From Aquilutibacter rugosus (GTDB lineage Bacteria; Pseudomonadota; Gammaproteobacteria; Xanthomonadales; Xanthomonadaceae): a DNA stretch of 64,000 bases. Both the position numbers and the translations under genes were made by a program. The stretch lies in assembly GCF_036541335.1 (NCBI RefSeq), contig NZ_JAZHBO010000002.1:868001-932000 (forward strand), in the 5' to 3' direction. Positions within the stretch are counted from its first letter, which is position 1, and each line of letters starts with the position of its first letter. The notes beneath the pieces are model-generated. The model did no database searches. It was not told where the DNA came from and saw only the letters and a list, made by a program, of their open reading frames with translations. Below, one piece after another: positions 1-8,142 of this stretch.

Positions 1-1723
1 GCGACTGGCCCTTTGTCCACCGGTGCAGGGCCGCGTACAGACACTGATCACCACGATTGGGCAGCAGCACACGCAAGTTAGTGAGTGTCCGATGCTCGGG
101 CTCTGCCAGCGCGATCTGATCCAGCGCAATCCGAAGTTCCTGCTCTTCGAGCTGCGACCACTCGGAACGATTTGTAAGTACGGCTAGCCACTGCAGCAGG
201 AAGCCCCGATGAGCAGGATCCGTAGCCAGCACAAGCGGATTGAGGCCGGGAGTCTGGCCGTAGCGCAATTCCAGGTACCTGCCGCCTACACGCTCAATAA
301 ACGCACGGGACGCACGATCCTTGTCGAACAGAAACAGTCGCGGACGCGGCTCCAACAGCAGCGTGTTGGCGAGTAAATAGTTCATCAGAACTGTTTTGCC
401 GACGCCTGATTTACCGATGATCAGCGTGTTGCCCAAGACCAGTTCGCCATTGGCATCGCGGCCGGGTTCGCTCGGATGAAAACTGAAGTGATGCAACTGC
501 CCCTGCCTTGTTCGAAAAGCACACACTGCCGGGCCCCACGGATTGCCCTCGGCCTTACCCAGATACTCGCCATGAGGTGCCGCAAAGGCCGTCGCATTTT
601 GTGAACTGATCACGGCGACCCGGGGCCGATAGCGCCAGTTGCCGGGAAACTGGGCCAAGTACGCGGGCAACGCACCATGAGTCTCCCGCACCGACACCAA
701 TCCGTTGCGTGTCAGTTCGGCACGGGCATCGGCCAGGACCGTCTCCAATGCCTGACGACTTTCGGCGCGCACCGCCAGTGAATAGTGATACTCACCAAAA
801 ACCAGCCCGCCGCCACTCAGCGCATCCATGGCCTGATCCAGCTCCGCAATCTGCGAGACGGCGCGATCCCCCGCCGCCCATAGTCGCGACTTGGCACGAT
901 CTAATGTCGTCAGCGCCTGTTGTCGTCCCAGTGGTGAAAAAGACTGCGATTGCACGTATTCGATTGGCAGGTCTGCCAACGACGACAGCATCCCGGGCGC
1001 GGTGCGCGTGGGATACTCGCGAACCTGGAGCATGGCGCCGCAGCCGGCAGGCAACGACGTATCGGTCCACGACCAAGTCGCGGACTGCGCATCAAAAGTC
1101 CAATCGGATTCCAGCAGATGATGGCGAATGGGCCCGGCGGGAACCAGGCCAACACAATGAGAGTGCCCCAGTAATGTCGCGAGAAATCGCATTGGCATCG
1201 ACATCAGCTGACCACTTTCGTTGAAAACCTGTAATCGAGAGGGGCGATACGCCATCAGGCCGGACTCTAATGCCGCCAGATGCTCCGTGTGCGTCACTAG
1301 AGCCGAATCCACAGCACGCGCACAGTCCTGCGCATTTCGCAGTCGACTCGCCCTCAGAGGCGGTGGCCGATGAATCAGTGTCAGATAATTGCGGACCGTA
1401 TAGGCACCCTGCTCCTGCACCCCACGCGCGCGGCATAGGCTTCGCTCCCATATCGATGCGCTACCGGCAGGTGCGGGTGACTTGGCGATCTCCCGCCGCT
1501 TGATCTGATGGGCCCACAAGGCAAAGTGGCCATGATCAGGGCCTTTGAGCGAGCGAATCGTGCGCTCAAACTCGTCATGGTGGCGGCGCAGGTCGTCCGC
1601 CGACAGGCCTTCGGCGGGCAAACCCGACAACTCCAGAGTCGTCATCAGTTCGCCGCCGGTCAGACGAATCACGCCGGGCTCTACATGAGACGAATACGGT
1701 AGTACGTCTGCGACGGACGCCAT
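1..1723 (-). CDS. virB4: VirB4-type type IV secretion ATPase (partial, C-terminus outside window)
   Basis: VirB4/CagE/TrbE ATPases power assembly and substrate transfer of type IV secretion systems from the inner membrane's cytoplasmic face. The frame is open from an ATG at 1723 to the left edge, giving 574 residues. A Walker A motif GKSGVGKT lies at residues 437-444, followed by the typical hydrophobic strand ending FLFDKD. The residues before the motif have the length of the VirB4 N-terminal domain (CagE_TrbE_VirB). Family members are about 800 residues, so about a quarter is missing, including Walker B. The ATG follows the virB3 stop by one base, indicating one operon virB2-virB3-virB4. 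VirB4 is preferred over a coupling protein because virB2 and virB3 precede it. Confidence 0.9.
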   Translation of the reverse strand, partial: MASVADVLPYSSHVEPGVIRLTGGELMTTLELSGLPAEGLSADDLRRHHDEFERTIRSLKGPDHGHFALWAHQIKRREIAKSPAPAGSASIWERSLCRARGVQEQGAYTVRNYLTLIHRPPPLRASRLRNAQDCARAVDSALVTHTEHLAALESGLMAYRPSRLQVFNESGQLMSMPMRFLATLLGHSHCVGLVPAGPIRHHLLESDWTFDAQSATWSWTDTSLPAGCGAMLQVREYPTRTAPGMLSSLADLPIEYVQSQSFSPLGRQQALTTLDRAKSRLWAAGDRAVSQIAELDQAMDALSGGGLVFGEYHYSLAVRAESRQALETVLADARAELTRNGLVSVRETHGALPAYLAQFPGNWRYRPRVAVISSQNATAFAAPHGEYLGKAEGNPWGPAVCAFRTRQGQLHHFSFHPSEPGRDANGELVLGNTLIIGKSGVGKTVLMNYLLANTLLLEPRPRLFLFDKDRASRAFIERVGGRYLELRYGQTPGLNPLVLATDPAHRGFLLQWLAVLTNRSEWSQLEEQELRIALDQIALAEPEHRTLTNLRVLLPNRGDQCLYAALHRWTKGQS

Positions 1724-1724
1724 T

Positions 1725-2027
1725 CTACCCACGGCGCACCTCGAGGATTGTGGCGCTTAAGAGCCACTGCCGCGATGCCAACCGATCGCTGCGCCGGAAC
1801 TGCCATGACAACTGCCGGCCGAGCTGCAGGGTGTCCAGCACCGCCTCGTCATGCGCACAGGCAATACGCAATGCAGCCAACACCGGAACTGCACACAGGC
1901 CTAGCGGTATGGACACCGTAACGCCGACCAAGGCACCGCTCCCCATGACGATCAATGCGGAGATCAGCGGCACGCCCCAGATCAGTGGCTTGCGGACACA
2001 GCCTTTAAACAGCGGATCGGTCTGCAT
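1725..2027 (-). CDS. virB3: VirB3-like type IV secretion inner-membrane protein
   Basis: VirB3 is a small inner-membrane subunit of type IV secretion systems that works with VirB4. The 100-residue product begins MQTDPLFKGCVRKP, matching the usual VirB3 start (DPLFKG..RP), followed by hydrophobic segments at about residues 17-36 and 38-55. The frame extends upstream to 2048, but that would overlap the end of virB2; the ATG at 2027, five bases after the virB2 stop, is chosen because it places the conserved DPLFKG motif at the N-terminus. It is followed by virB4 one base downstream. Function is assigned by family and gene order. Confidence 0.85.
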   Translation of the reverse strand: MQTDPLFKGCVRKPLIWGVPLISALIVMGSGALVGVTVSIPLGLCAVPVLAALRIACAHDEAVLDTLQLGRQLSWQFRRSDRLASRQWLLSATILEVRRG

Positions 2028-2032
2028 GACAC

Positions 2033-2356
2033 TCAGCCCAGTCCGCACGAGGCCTGATTGCCGACCAGCATCTTGGCTATCTGCGCCGCCGCACCAATCA
2101 GGAGTCCGCCAACCAGCAACGGAGCCACATCGTTAAACCGCTTCTGCGCGAAGGCAATCTGATAACCGGACACGATAATGGCAATCGTGACAATCGCAAT
2201 CGAGCCCAGATTGAGCAAGGTGGTGATGTTGTCCAGAAAGCCGCACAGTTTTGTGCGTGTTTCGTCGAGTCCGCCGCTGCTTTGGGCTTGCGCGCCAACT
2301 GCATAGAACAACACAACGGTACCGGCTACAGATTTCAAGTGCTTACAGTGTTTCAT
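2033..2356 (-). CDS. virB2: VirB2/TrbC-like type IV secretion pilin
   Basis: VirB2-type pilins form the extracellular conjugative pilus of type IV secretion systems. The 107-residue product has a signal peptide ending AQA at about residue 25 and two hydrophobic segments at about 46-66 and 80-98 with a short polar loop containing QKRFND, the usual layout of TrbC/VirB2 pilins. Two cysteines (Cys38 and Cys104 approximately) could form a disulphide. A good ribosome binding site (TTGAGGGAGC) precedes the ATG. It is the first recognised gene of the operon that continues with virB3 and virB4; no virB1 or virB5-like gene lies upstream in the window. Confidence 0.85.
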   Translation of the reverse strand: MKHCKHLKSVAGTVVLFYAVGAQAQSSGGLDETRTKLCGFLDNITTLLNLGSIAIVTIAIIVSGYQIAFAQKRFNDVAPLLVGGLLIGAAAQIAKMLVGNQASCGLG

Positions 2357-2573
2357 GGCATTTGCTCCCTCAAGTTCTCACGGATGCAGGCTGCCATGCC
2401 CCCATGAGGGCAACAGCCATCCCTTTCGTATCGGCGATGAGCGCGGCAATGCCTCCGATCAACGTCACGCCGGTGTATCCGCACACTCATCGCACCAGGC
2501 ACGCTCACATTCCGATATGCAATTGGGCACTTTGCCGATGGCAGGTGCTGTGCCGCGAGCCAATGATTCGGGT
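2357..2573. other. intergenic region between virB2 and fimT, possible small ORF
   Basis: This 217-bp gap separates the divergent virB2 (minus) and fimT (plus). On the minus strand, 2370-2486 holds a GTG-started frame of 38 codons with a hydrophobic, coding-like composition (contains TLIGGIAALIAD) that ends just upstream of the virB2 ribosome binding site. No ribosome binding site was seen for it and I do not recognise it; it may be chance, a leader peptide or a gene remnant. Promoters for both flanking genes must lie here, but no clear -35/-10 pair was picked out. Confidence 0.3.
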
Positions 2574-3083
2574 ATGAATATCGACTGCAATGACGACGAG
2601 TCCGGACTGACGCTCCTTGAACTGACCACCGCACTATTGGTGCTGGCACTTGTGTCCGTCTATAGCGTGCCGTCGATGACCAGGTGGAAAGAGCGCCTGA
2701 TCCTGGACCAGGCCGTCAACGGCGCCGTAGCCGCCATTCGCTGGTCACGTGCGCTGGCCATCGTCGAACACCAGCGGATGCGTCTATGTGCTTTGGATAC
2801 AGCCGAACTGTGCGGTCCATTTGCCGCCGGGCAATCCCGTTGGAGGGTTGCGCCGGAGCTGTTGCCAACCGACGTTCGGCATCGTTTCAGTCTGCCGCCC
2901 GGCTACAGCATTGTGGGGCCGGATAGCCGGCCCGGAATCCTGTTCCAGACAGACGGATTCACGCCCGGTAGCAATCTGACGCTGAAAGTTTGCAACGCTG
3001 AAAACGCATGGCGCCGAACCATTGTGATCAGCAATTCTGGCCGTGCCCGCCTGGAAACACCCGCTGCCGGCGCGGTTTGCTAG
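2574..3083 (+). CDS. fimT: FimT/GspH-type minor pseudopilin
   Basis: FimT/GspH proteins are minor pilin-like proteins of type IV pili or type II secretion, processed by the prepilin peptidase PilD; FimT homologues take part in DNA uptake in some relatives. From the ATG at 2574 the product is 169 residues and starts with a short acidic leader ending ESG, then LTLLELTTALLVLALV: cleavage after Gly13 would leave Leu at +1 and the conserved Glu at +5. An upstream frame extension to 2355 was rejected because it would bury the leader. It stands alone on the plus strand, unlike its usual position at the head of the pilV-pilW-pilX-pilE operon, which here lies at 4324-6470 on the minus strand. Confidence 0.8.
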   Translation: MNIDCNDDESGLTLLELTTALLVLALVSVYSVPSMTRWKERLILDQAVNGAVAAIRWSRALAIVEHQRMRLCALDTAELCGPFAAGQSRWRVAPELLPTDVRHRFSLPPGYSIVGPDSRPGILFQTDGFTPGSNLTLKVCNAENAWRRTIVISNSGRARLETPAAGAVC

Positions 3084-3100
3084 TTTTTCAGACAAGGGTG

Positions 3101-3128
3101 TTGACTGGGCTGAAAAACAAGATAAAAT
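3101..3128 (+). promoter_or_regulatory. sigma70-type promoter of tRNA-Asn
   Basis: TTGACT at 3101-3106 and TAAAAT at 3123-3128 are separated by 16 bp and end 15 bp before the tRNA-Asn gene. The match to the sigma70 consensus and the position are both good. It lies directly after the fimT stop codon. Confidence 0.7.
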
Positions 3129-3143
3129 AGTCAGCCTTACCCC

Positions 3144-3220
3144 GCCCGAATAGCTCAGCCGGTTAGAGCACTTGACTGTTAATCAGGGGGTCGTTGGTTC
3201 GAGTCCAACTTCGGGCGCCA
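3144..3220 (+). tRNA. tRNA-Asn (GTT)
   Basis: The 77-nt gene folds as a standard cloverleaf: acceptor GCCCGAA pairs with TTCGGGC, the D arm contains AGCTCAGCCGGTTAGAGC, the anticodon loop ACTGTTAAT reads GTT (Asn), and the T arm contains GGTTCGAGTCC. The 3' CCA is encoded. A promoter precedes it and a terminator follows immediately, so it is a single-gene transcript. Confidence 0.97.
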
Positions 3221-3228
3221 AGTATTTG

Positions 3229-3258
3229 AAAAAACCCGCAGAAATGCGGGTTTTTTTC
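3229..3258 (+). terminator. rho-independent terminator of tRNA-Asn
   Basis: The inverted repeat AAACCCGCA / TGCGGGTTT with a GAAA loop is followed by a T run. It also has an A run on its 5' side, so it may stop the cation-efflux transcript arriving on the minus strand. Confidence 0.85.
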
Positions 3259-3301
3259 GTCTAAGGGAAACAGTTTCCCCGTTTGCGGCCGACGGTTCCG
3301 G

Positions 3302-4243
3302 TCAGTGCTTTTCCAGGCGAAGGCCGCCCGGCGGATCCACCTGCACCGTGACGTGATCGATCGAGTACTGCTCCTGCAGCCAGGCCGCGGCAATGCCGGG
3401 CAGCGCGAGCGGATCTGCGCCCGGAGCGGGCGTCACGTGCACCGAGGCGATGCTCGAGTCGTCGGTCAGGGTCCATGCGTGAAAGTGGCCTGCCTCCGCG
3501 ATGCCGGGCAAGCTCGCCAGACCGGCCTGCGCCACCTCGATATCCAGCCCTTGAGGTACGGCCTGCAACAGCACCCGTACCGAGTCGCTGACTAGCTTCC
3601 AAGCCGATCGGACCACAAGCAGCGACACGAGAACGGACAACAGCGGATCCAGCAGCGTCCAGCCGGTCAGCAGAATGCCGATAGCCGCCGCAATGGCACC
3701 CACCGAACCTAACAGGTCGCCGATGATGTGCAGATAAGCGCCGCGGAGATTGCCATCATTACGCTGTCCTTTCGCAAGAATGAAGGCGGCCAGCACATTG
3801 ACCAGTAAGCCAATCACGGCAACGGTCAGCATGGGCCCTGCCATGACCGGAGCAGGCTCCCGTATGCGCTGAATCGCTTCCCAGATGATCCAGACCACCA
3901 GCAGAAGCAAGCCCGCACCATTAGCCAAGGCAGCGAGTACGCGGACACGCTGAAATCCGTAAGTTCGGTGTTTGTCCGCCGGCTTAGCGGCGATCCTGTA
4001 GGCCACCAGCGCCAGCAGGAGCGCAGCGGCATCCGACACCATGTGGCCTGCATCGGCGATCAGTGCCAGCGAGCCTGCAAGCCATCCGCCAACGGCTTGC
4101 ACCGCCGCATAGCCCAGAGTCAGGCCAAACACCCATTTCATGCGCCGCGCGTTGTCCACCGTGACTACAGGCGCATGGTGGTCATGGCCATCGTCGTGGC
4201 TATGGCCGTGCTCGTTTTTGTCGGAATGCGCTTCTGGAGCCAT
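3302..4243 (-). CDS. cation diffusion facilitator (CzcD-type Zn2+/Co2+/Cd2+ efflux)
   Basis: Cation diffusion facilitators are inner-membrane antiporters that export zinc and related divalent metals in exchange for protons. The 313-residue product has a His/Asp-rich N-terminus (residues 6-23), six predicted membrane segments between about 37 and 213, and the two HxxxD zinc-site motifs His67-Asp71 (HMVSD, TM2) and His172-Asp176 (HIIGD, TM5). The C-terminal 80 residues form the cytoplasmic ferredoxin-like domain. This is the CzcD subgroup rather than FieF, which has D rather than H in TM2. It lies between tRNA-Asn and pilE with no operon partner, interrupting what is usually one pilin block. 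Confidence 0.92.
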   Translation of the reverse strand: MAPEAHSDKNEHGHSHDDGHDHHAPVVTVDNARRMKWVFGLTLGYAAVQAVGGWLAGSLALIADAGHMVSDAAALLLALVAYRIAAKPADKHRTYGFQRVRVLAALANGAGLLLLVVWIIWEAIQRIREPAPVMAGPMLTVAVIGLLVNVLAAFILAKGQRNDGNLRGAYLHIIGDLLGSVGAIAAAIGILLTGWTLLDPLLSVLVSLLVVRSAWKLVSDSVRVLLQAVPQGLDIEVAQAGLASLPGIAEAGHFHAWTLTDDSSIASVHVTPAPGADPLALPGIAAAWLQEQYSIDHVTVQVDPPGGLRLEKH

Positions 4244-4323
4244 TACTAAGTGCCGATCCGTCGTGCCTCTACAGTATTAACTACTGTAGCTGATGGCGGG
4301 CCTGTTTGCGTCCATCGAGGTGA

Positions 4324-4710
4324 CTAGCGGCATCCTGATCCGTCATCCGGCGTGGCGGAGACATCGCCAAGAACATTGACTTGCAGTACTGAACAGGCGC
4401 GTGCCTGGATGCGTGCCGACTTGGGTAGCGCCTCGTATATGGTGGCACCGGAAGCGGTCAGCTTGCGGAACTGGTACCAGGCAACCTGCTGATTAACGCA
4501 AGTCGGCGTCATATCCGCCGTTGCAGCGGCCTGGGGGTTTAAGCGCTGATCTGACAGCGCATAGCGCAATAGACAGGACTTAGCAGCCGTAATCCGTCCC
4601 CTGTCAACATGTCGGACGTACCCGCCAATGGCAAAGCCGGCAATTGTGATCATCAGGGCCATCGCCACCATTAGCTCCAACAGAGTGAAGCCGGCTTGCT
4701 TAGTCTTCAT
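4324..4710 (-). CDS. pilE: type IV pilin-like protein, PilE family minor pilin
   Basis: PilE-type minor pilins are assembled with the major pilin and help prime type IV pili. The ATG at 4710 gives 128 residues with leader MKTKQAG and mature start FTLLELMVAMALMI; Gly7 is the cleavage point and Glu at +5 is present. The C-terminal region has a cysteine pair (about residues 109 and 127) that could close the usual pilin D-loop. An upstream extension to 4836 lacks a leader peptide and is rejected. It overlaps the 3' end of pilX by 11 bases and is last in the operon pilV-pilW-pilX-pilE. pilY1, normally between pilX and pilE, is absent. Confidence 0.75.
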   Translation of the reverse strand: MKTKQAGFTLLELMVAMALMITIAGFAIGGYVRHVDRGRITAAKSCLLRYALSDQRLNPQAAATADMTPTCVNQQVAWYQFRKLTASGATIYEALPKSARIQARACSVLQVNVLGDVSATPDDGSGCR

Positions 4711-5176
4711 AGCGCCTTCCGTAGTATTGCCGACCACCGGATGCGTCGATACGCATCCAGCCCACGGTCCGATCCGTGCGCGTTTCGCTGCGACGAACCG
4801 AGGTAATCCACCACCAGCGCTCGCCCGACTTCTCACCTAGGTACTCAGCAAGGCCGCGAACATCGGGATCAATACCCAGATCACGGCCCAGAGACCAGGA
4901 CTGATTAACTGTCACGTAACGCGCCGATACGCCGCTATTCTGGCCGCAGAGTCCGTTGGTGCAGATACCCGCCACACCGGTGTCGCCGAAACTCACCGCA
5001 TCCGCAGTGGCCAGCCAACCGATCCGCAGTTGATTTCCTGCAGACAGAGCAGCAAGTTCGGCACTAGTGAGCTTGGTCAGCATCCTTGAGCTCAGGATGG
5101 TCTGCAAGGACAGCAGTGAGGCCAGTGCCAGCAGCATCAATACTGCCGGCAGAACAAATCCACGGTCATCGTTCAT
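4700..5176 (-). CDS. pilX: PilX-like minor pilin
   Basis: PilX is a minor pilin of type IV pili resembling the GspK tip pseudopilin. The 158-residue product has a short leader MNDDRG and hydrophobic stretch FVLPAVLMLLALASLLSL. Mature position 5 is Ala, not Glu, as is typical of PilX/GspK, which need no E5 salt bridge because they sit at the pilus tip. The start codon overlaps the pilW stop as ATGA, and the 3' end overlaps pilE by 11 bases. The assignment rests on this signature plus gene order, since overall sequence in the family is weakly conserved. Confidence 0.75.
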   Translation of the reverse strand: MNDDRGFVLPAVLMLLALASLLSLQTILSSRMLTKLTSAELAALSAGNQLRIGWLATADAVSFGDTGVAGICTNGLCGQNSGVSARYVTVNQSWSLGRDLGIDPDVRGLAEYLGEKSGERWWWITSVRRSETRTDRTVGWMRIDASGGRQYYGRRYED

Positions 5177-6099
5177 GAATCACCCGTCCGCATCTGGATC
5201 TGCTTGCCGTCCAGTTCGACCCGAACATGCCGAACCCAACGCGGATTGACCGCGTCCCGAAACGGCTTAAATTTCAGGTCTGAAATGCCATCGACAATCT
5301 CGACCGGCGTCGTTGATGAGATGAAACTCGATCCCATTCCGCTGCGAAACAGAGCCGGACGCCACTGATGATTGAATCCGATGTACCAGCGGAAGCCTTG
5401 CATGGAGTACATTTGTCCGCGAAGCGGCTCGCTATTGGGACAACTTCCGCCGGAACCTGTCGGAGCCGGTGCAATGCAGTACCTGCTGCCCAAACAGTCG
5501 GCAACAAGGTAAAACGCATCGTTGCAGTTCATTCCCGCTTCAAGAATGTAGAAGCCACGGTGGGCGATCTGATTACTGAAGATTCCCGTGACCAACCAGG
5601 TCGTCAGGTCCGATGGTGTGCAATGCACAGCGACTGCGCCCACTTCGATGTCTGGCGGCACATCCAGCACCACCTCCGCGTGTGAATGCAGCTGTGACTG
5701 CACTTGCCCGGAGGTTGGAGCCACGAAAGCAATATCCAATAGTTCCCCTACCCCTGTGTATGCCCCGACCGACGTCCTCGGTTCCACCAGCGGTGAATCC
5801 TGTTGCGCCCGCACTGCAATGCCCGTCTCGTACAGCTTTAGCGGCATCCCCGTGGAAGTGCCCCGTTGCTCGTGCCAGACCGTGGAATCGCCGCACAGGC
5901 CGGATACAGCGCGCGACATATCCCGACTCATCCGTTCCATTGAAACGTACTGATCCAACATGCGGAGTGCGGAGTCTCTTACACGATCATTGGCCGATTC
6001 AATATCCCGCACTAGGCCGACTGCAATCAGCAAGGTTAAGGTTCCCAGTGCCAATCCGATGATCAGCTCCAGTAGCGCTGAGCCTGACTCGCGATTCAT
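5173..6099 (-). CDS. pilW: PilW-like minor pilin
   Basis: PilW is a minor pilin needed for type IV pilus biogenesis. The ATG at 6099 gives 308 residues with leader MNRESG, mature start SALLELIIGLALGTL and Glu at +5. The remainder is the long PilW globular region with several cysteines (for example in GLCGD and YLVADCLGSRYC). The start overlaps the pilV stop as ATGA, so the 24 codons upstream in the same frame, which overlap pilV, are not used. The product is the third pseudopilin type in the set, matching GspJ in type II secretion. Confidence 0.82.
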   Translation of the reverse strand: MNRESGSALLELIIGLALGTLTLLIAVGLVRDIESANDRVRDSALRMLDQYVSMERMSRDMSRAVSGLCGDSTVWHEQRGTSTGMPLKLYETGIAVRAQQDSPLVEPRTSVGAYTGVGELLDIAFVAPTSGQVQSQLHSHAEVVLDVPPDIEVGAVAVHCTPSDLTTWLVTGIFSNQIAHRGFYILEAGMNCNDAFYLVADCLGSRYCIAPAPTGSGGSCPNSEPLRGQMYSMQGFRWYIGFNHQWRPALFRSGMGSSFISSTTPVEIVDGISDLKFKPFRDAVNPRWVRHVRVELDGKQIQMRTGDS

Positions 6100-6470
6100 T
6101 GCAGGGTCCTGATCAACTGGTCGGGCTCGGCGCCCCAACGGGCGGCGCCGGTGCAGACACCGCGCTCGCAAGCCACGCTGACACAGATCTGCGCATCAAT
6201 AGGCTCCGTAAGCATGAGTGCTGACTGCAGCCCCGTCCCGCAAGTCATCCCGACGATATCGTTGCCGATGGCCAGTCCGGAGCGAAGATGGCGAATCGCT
6301 GTGTCCGCGCGCTCAACCTCGCGCACGGTGGCATTGGCCTGCAACTGGGCGCCAATAAGCGCGACCGCACTCACAGACAGGAGCACCATCGCGACGAGCG
6401 TCTCAATCAGCGTAAAGCCCGCGTCTTTGCGGGATCGAGCTGCACCACCGGGAGCATGTGTACGTTTCAT
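6096..6470 (-). CDS. pilV: PilV-like minor pilin
   Basis: PilV is a minor pilin of type IV pili, related to GspI. The ATG at 6470 gives 124 residues with a rather long basic leader (about 18 residues, ending RKDAG), mature start FTLIETLVAMVLLSV, and Glu at +5. The body has four cysteines. Starts at 6524 and 6503 exist in frame but the upstream one lies inside the terminator hairpin at 6513-6542, so the shorter form is preferred. It is first in pilV-pilW-pilX-pilE with ATGA coupling to pilW. Confidence 0.8.
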   Translation of the reverse strand: MKRTHAPGGAARSRKDAGFTLIETLVAMVLLSVSAVALIGAQLQANATVREVERADTAIRHLRSGLAIGNDIVGMTCGTGLQSALMLTEPIDAQICVSVACERGVCTGAARWGAEPDQLIRTLQ

Positions 6471-6512
6471 GCCGTCAGTCTGAAAGCACCATGGCGTGAG
6501 CATGATCCAAAC

Positions 6513-6542
6513 AAAAGAGCGCACCGACCGATGCGCTCTTTT
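6513..6542 (-). terminator. rho-independent terminator downstream of ppnN
   Basis: An 11-bp perfect stem (AAAAGAGCGCA / TGCGCTCTTTT) with an 8-base loop lies 31 bp after the ppnN stop; the T run follows on the minus strand. It separates ppnN from pilV. Confidence 0.85.
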
Positions 6543-6572
6543 GGCTGACCAACGGGGCAGCAGGACAATGCG

Positions 6573-8015
6573 TTAGCGAACGACCTCGTAGCACGGGGTG
6601 TATTCGCCGGAGATCTTCATGCGACGTTGCGCCACGAAACTGCGCAGCAGCGCATCAAGCGCATCCATCATCTGCGGATCGCCATGGATCCTGAACGGGC
6701 CGTGCATCTCGACCTCGCGCAGGCCTTCTTCCTTGACGTTGCCTGCCACAATGCCGGAGAACGCGCGGCGCAGATCGGCGGCGAGATCGGACGGCTTACG
6801 GCCGTAATGCAAATCGAGCGAGGCCATGTTGGCATGCGTCGGCGCAAACGGCTTCTGCAAGTCCAACGGTATATCCAGCGACCAGTTAAAGAAGAAGCTG
6901 TCCTTGCTCTGGATGCGCGACTCACGCACTTTGCGCACGCCACTCTTCATGTACTTGGCCACAGCCACCGGATCGTCAACGATGATGCGGTAGTGCTTGG
7001 TTGCATCTTCGCCCAGGGTGGCGCGAATGAACTGATCGATCTGCTCAAAGTATGCTGCGCTGTCCTTGGGACCGGTAAAGACCAGCGGGAACGACAGGTC
7101 GGCATTCTCTTCGCGCGTCAGGATACCGAGCAGATACAGGATCTCCTCGGCCGTACCGGCACCGCCCGGGAACACGATAATGCCGTGCGCCATCCGCACG
7201 AAGGCTTCAAGACGCTTTTCGATATCCGGCAGAATGACCAGCTGGTTGACGATCGGGTTGGGCGACTCGGCCGCAATGATGCCCGGCTCGGTCAGACCGA
7301 TATAGCGCGGACGCTGACGGCGCTGCTTGGCATGTGCAATGGTCGCACCCTTCATCGGGCCCTTCATGGCGCCCGGTCCGCAACCGGTACAGATATCAAG
7401 GCCGCGCAGGCCCAGCTCATAGCCGACTTGCTTGGTGTAGATGTACTCGTCGCGCGAGATCGAGTGACCGCCCCAGCAAACGATCAGGTTCGGATCCAAC
7501 GGCACCAGCGAACGGGCATTGCGCAGAATGTCAAACACACTGTCGGTCAGGCCCGCGGTAGTGTTGAGATCGCGGCGCGTGTCGGCGCCCAGCTCGGTAG
7601 CGGCGTAAGCCAGATCGCGGACAACGGCGTACACCAGCTCGGCGACACCACGAATGATTTCACCATCAACGAAGGCCTGAGCCGGCGCGTTGTGCAGATC
7701 AATGCGCAGGCCGCGATCCTGTTGGGTGACCTCGATATCAAATCGGTTGAAGATCTCTGCGGCAGCGCGCGGATCGTCGGAGGTGGAGCCCGTGGTCAGC
7801 ACCGCCAGTGCGCAACGCTTCAGCAGTTCATGCATGCCGCTGGCAGAAGCGTCACGCAGGCGCGCCACTTCATCGCGCGAGAGAATGTCGAGCCCACCCT
7901 TGGGATACAGATGCGTGGAGACCGTTGCGTGGGACCCGGGCGACGGCGATTTCTCGTCTTGCGCGTCTTCATCGGCAACTGCGGCGGGATCGGGGGTATT
8001 AGCTTGATTGGTCAT
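6573..8015 (-). CDS. ppnN: nucleotide 5'-monophosphate nucleosidase PpnN (LOG family)
   Basis: PpnN (E. coli YgdH) hydrolyses nucleoside monophosphates to base and ribose-5-phosphate; in E. coli it binds (p)ppGpp and adjusts purine pools. The 480-residue product carries the LOG/lysine decarboxylase-like motif PGGAGTAEE at 283-291 and GCGPGAMKGP at 211-220, and the extra N- and C-terminal domains specific to PpnN rather than the short LOG proteins. E. coli PpnN is 454 residues; the excess is an N-terminal acidic, low-complexity stretch of about 35 residues. The ATG at 8015 follows GAAAGAGGG. It is a single gene flanked by terminators. Confidence 0.93.
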   Translation of the reverse strand: MTNQANTPDPAAVADEDAQDEKSPSPGSHATVSTHLYPKGGLDILSRDEVARLRDASASGMHELLKRCALAVLTTGSTSDDPRAAAEIFNRFDIEVTQQDRGLRIDLHNAPAQAFVDGEIIRGVAELVYAVVRDLAYAATELGADTRRDLNTTAGLTDSVFDILRNARSLVPLDPNLIVCWGGHSISRDEYIYTKQVGYELGLRGLDICTGCGPGAMKGPMKGATIAHAKQRRQRPRYIGLTEPGIIAAESPNPIVNQLVILPDIEKRLEAFVRMAHGIIVFPGGAGTAEEILYLLGILTREENADLSFPLVFTGPKDSAAYFEQIDQFIRATLGEDATKHYRIIVDDPVAVAKYMKSGVRKVRESRIQSKDSFFFNWSLDIPLDLQKPFAPTHANMASLDLHYGRKPSDLAADLRRAFSGIVAGNVKEEGLREVEMHGPFRIHGDPQMMDALDALLRSFVAQRRMKISGEYTPCYEVVR

Positions 8016-8076
8016 GAAAGCCCTCTTTCGTGTTTATCGTCATTTATTCAGGTCATCTACCTTAGCAAACCGAACC

Positions 8077-8112
8077 AAAAAACAGAAACGGCCGGGTTGC
8101 CCCGGCCGTTCT
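8077..8112 (-). terminator. terminator of the Oar-like TonB receptor gene
   Basis: Inverted repeat AACGGCCGGG / CCCGGCCGTT around 8087-8110, followed on the minus strand by a T-rich tract. It lies just after the receptor stop codon and before ppnN. Confidence 0.8.
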
Positions 8113-8142
8113 GTGTGTTGCTGCGGATCCTTACAGGTTCGA

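Noticed and set aside
3163..3393. Open frame across tRNA-Asn and its terminator
   Set aside because: Translation of tRNA sequence (contains the typical TRTNDPLI-like artefact).
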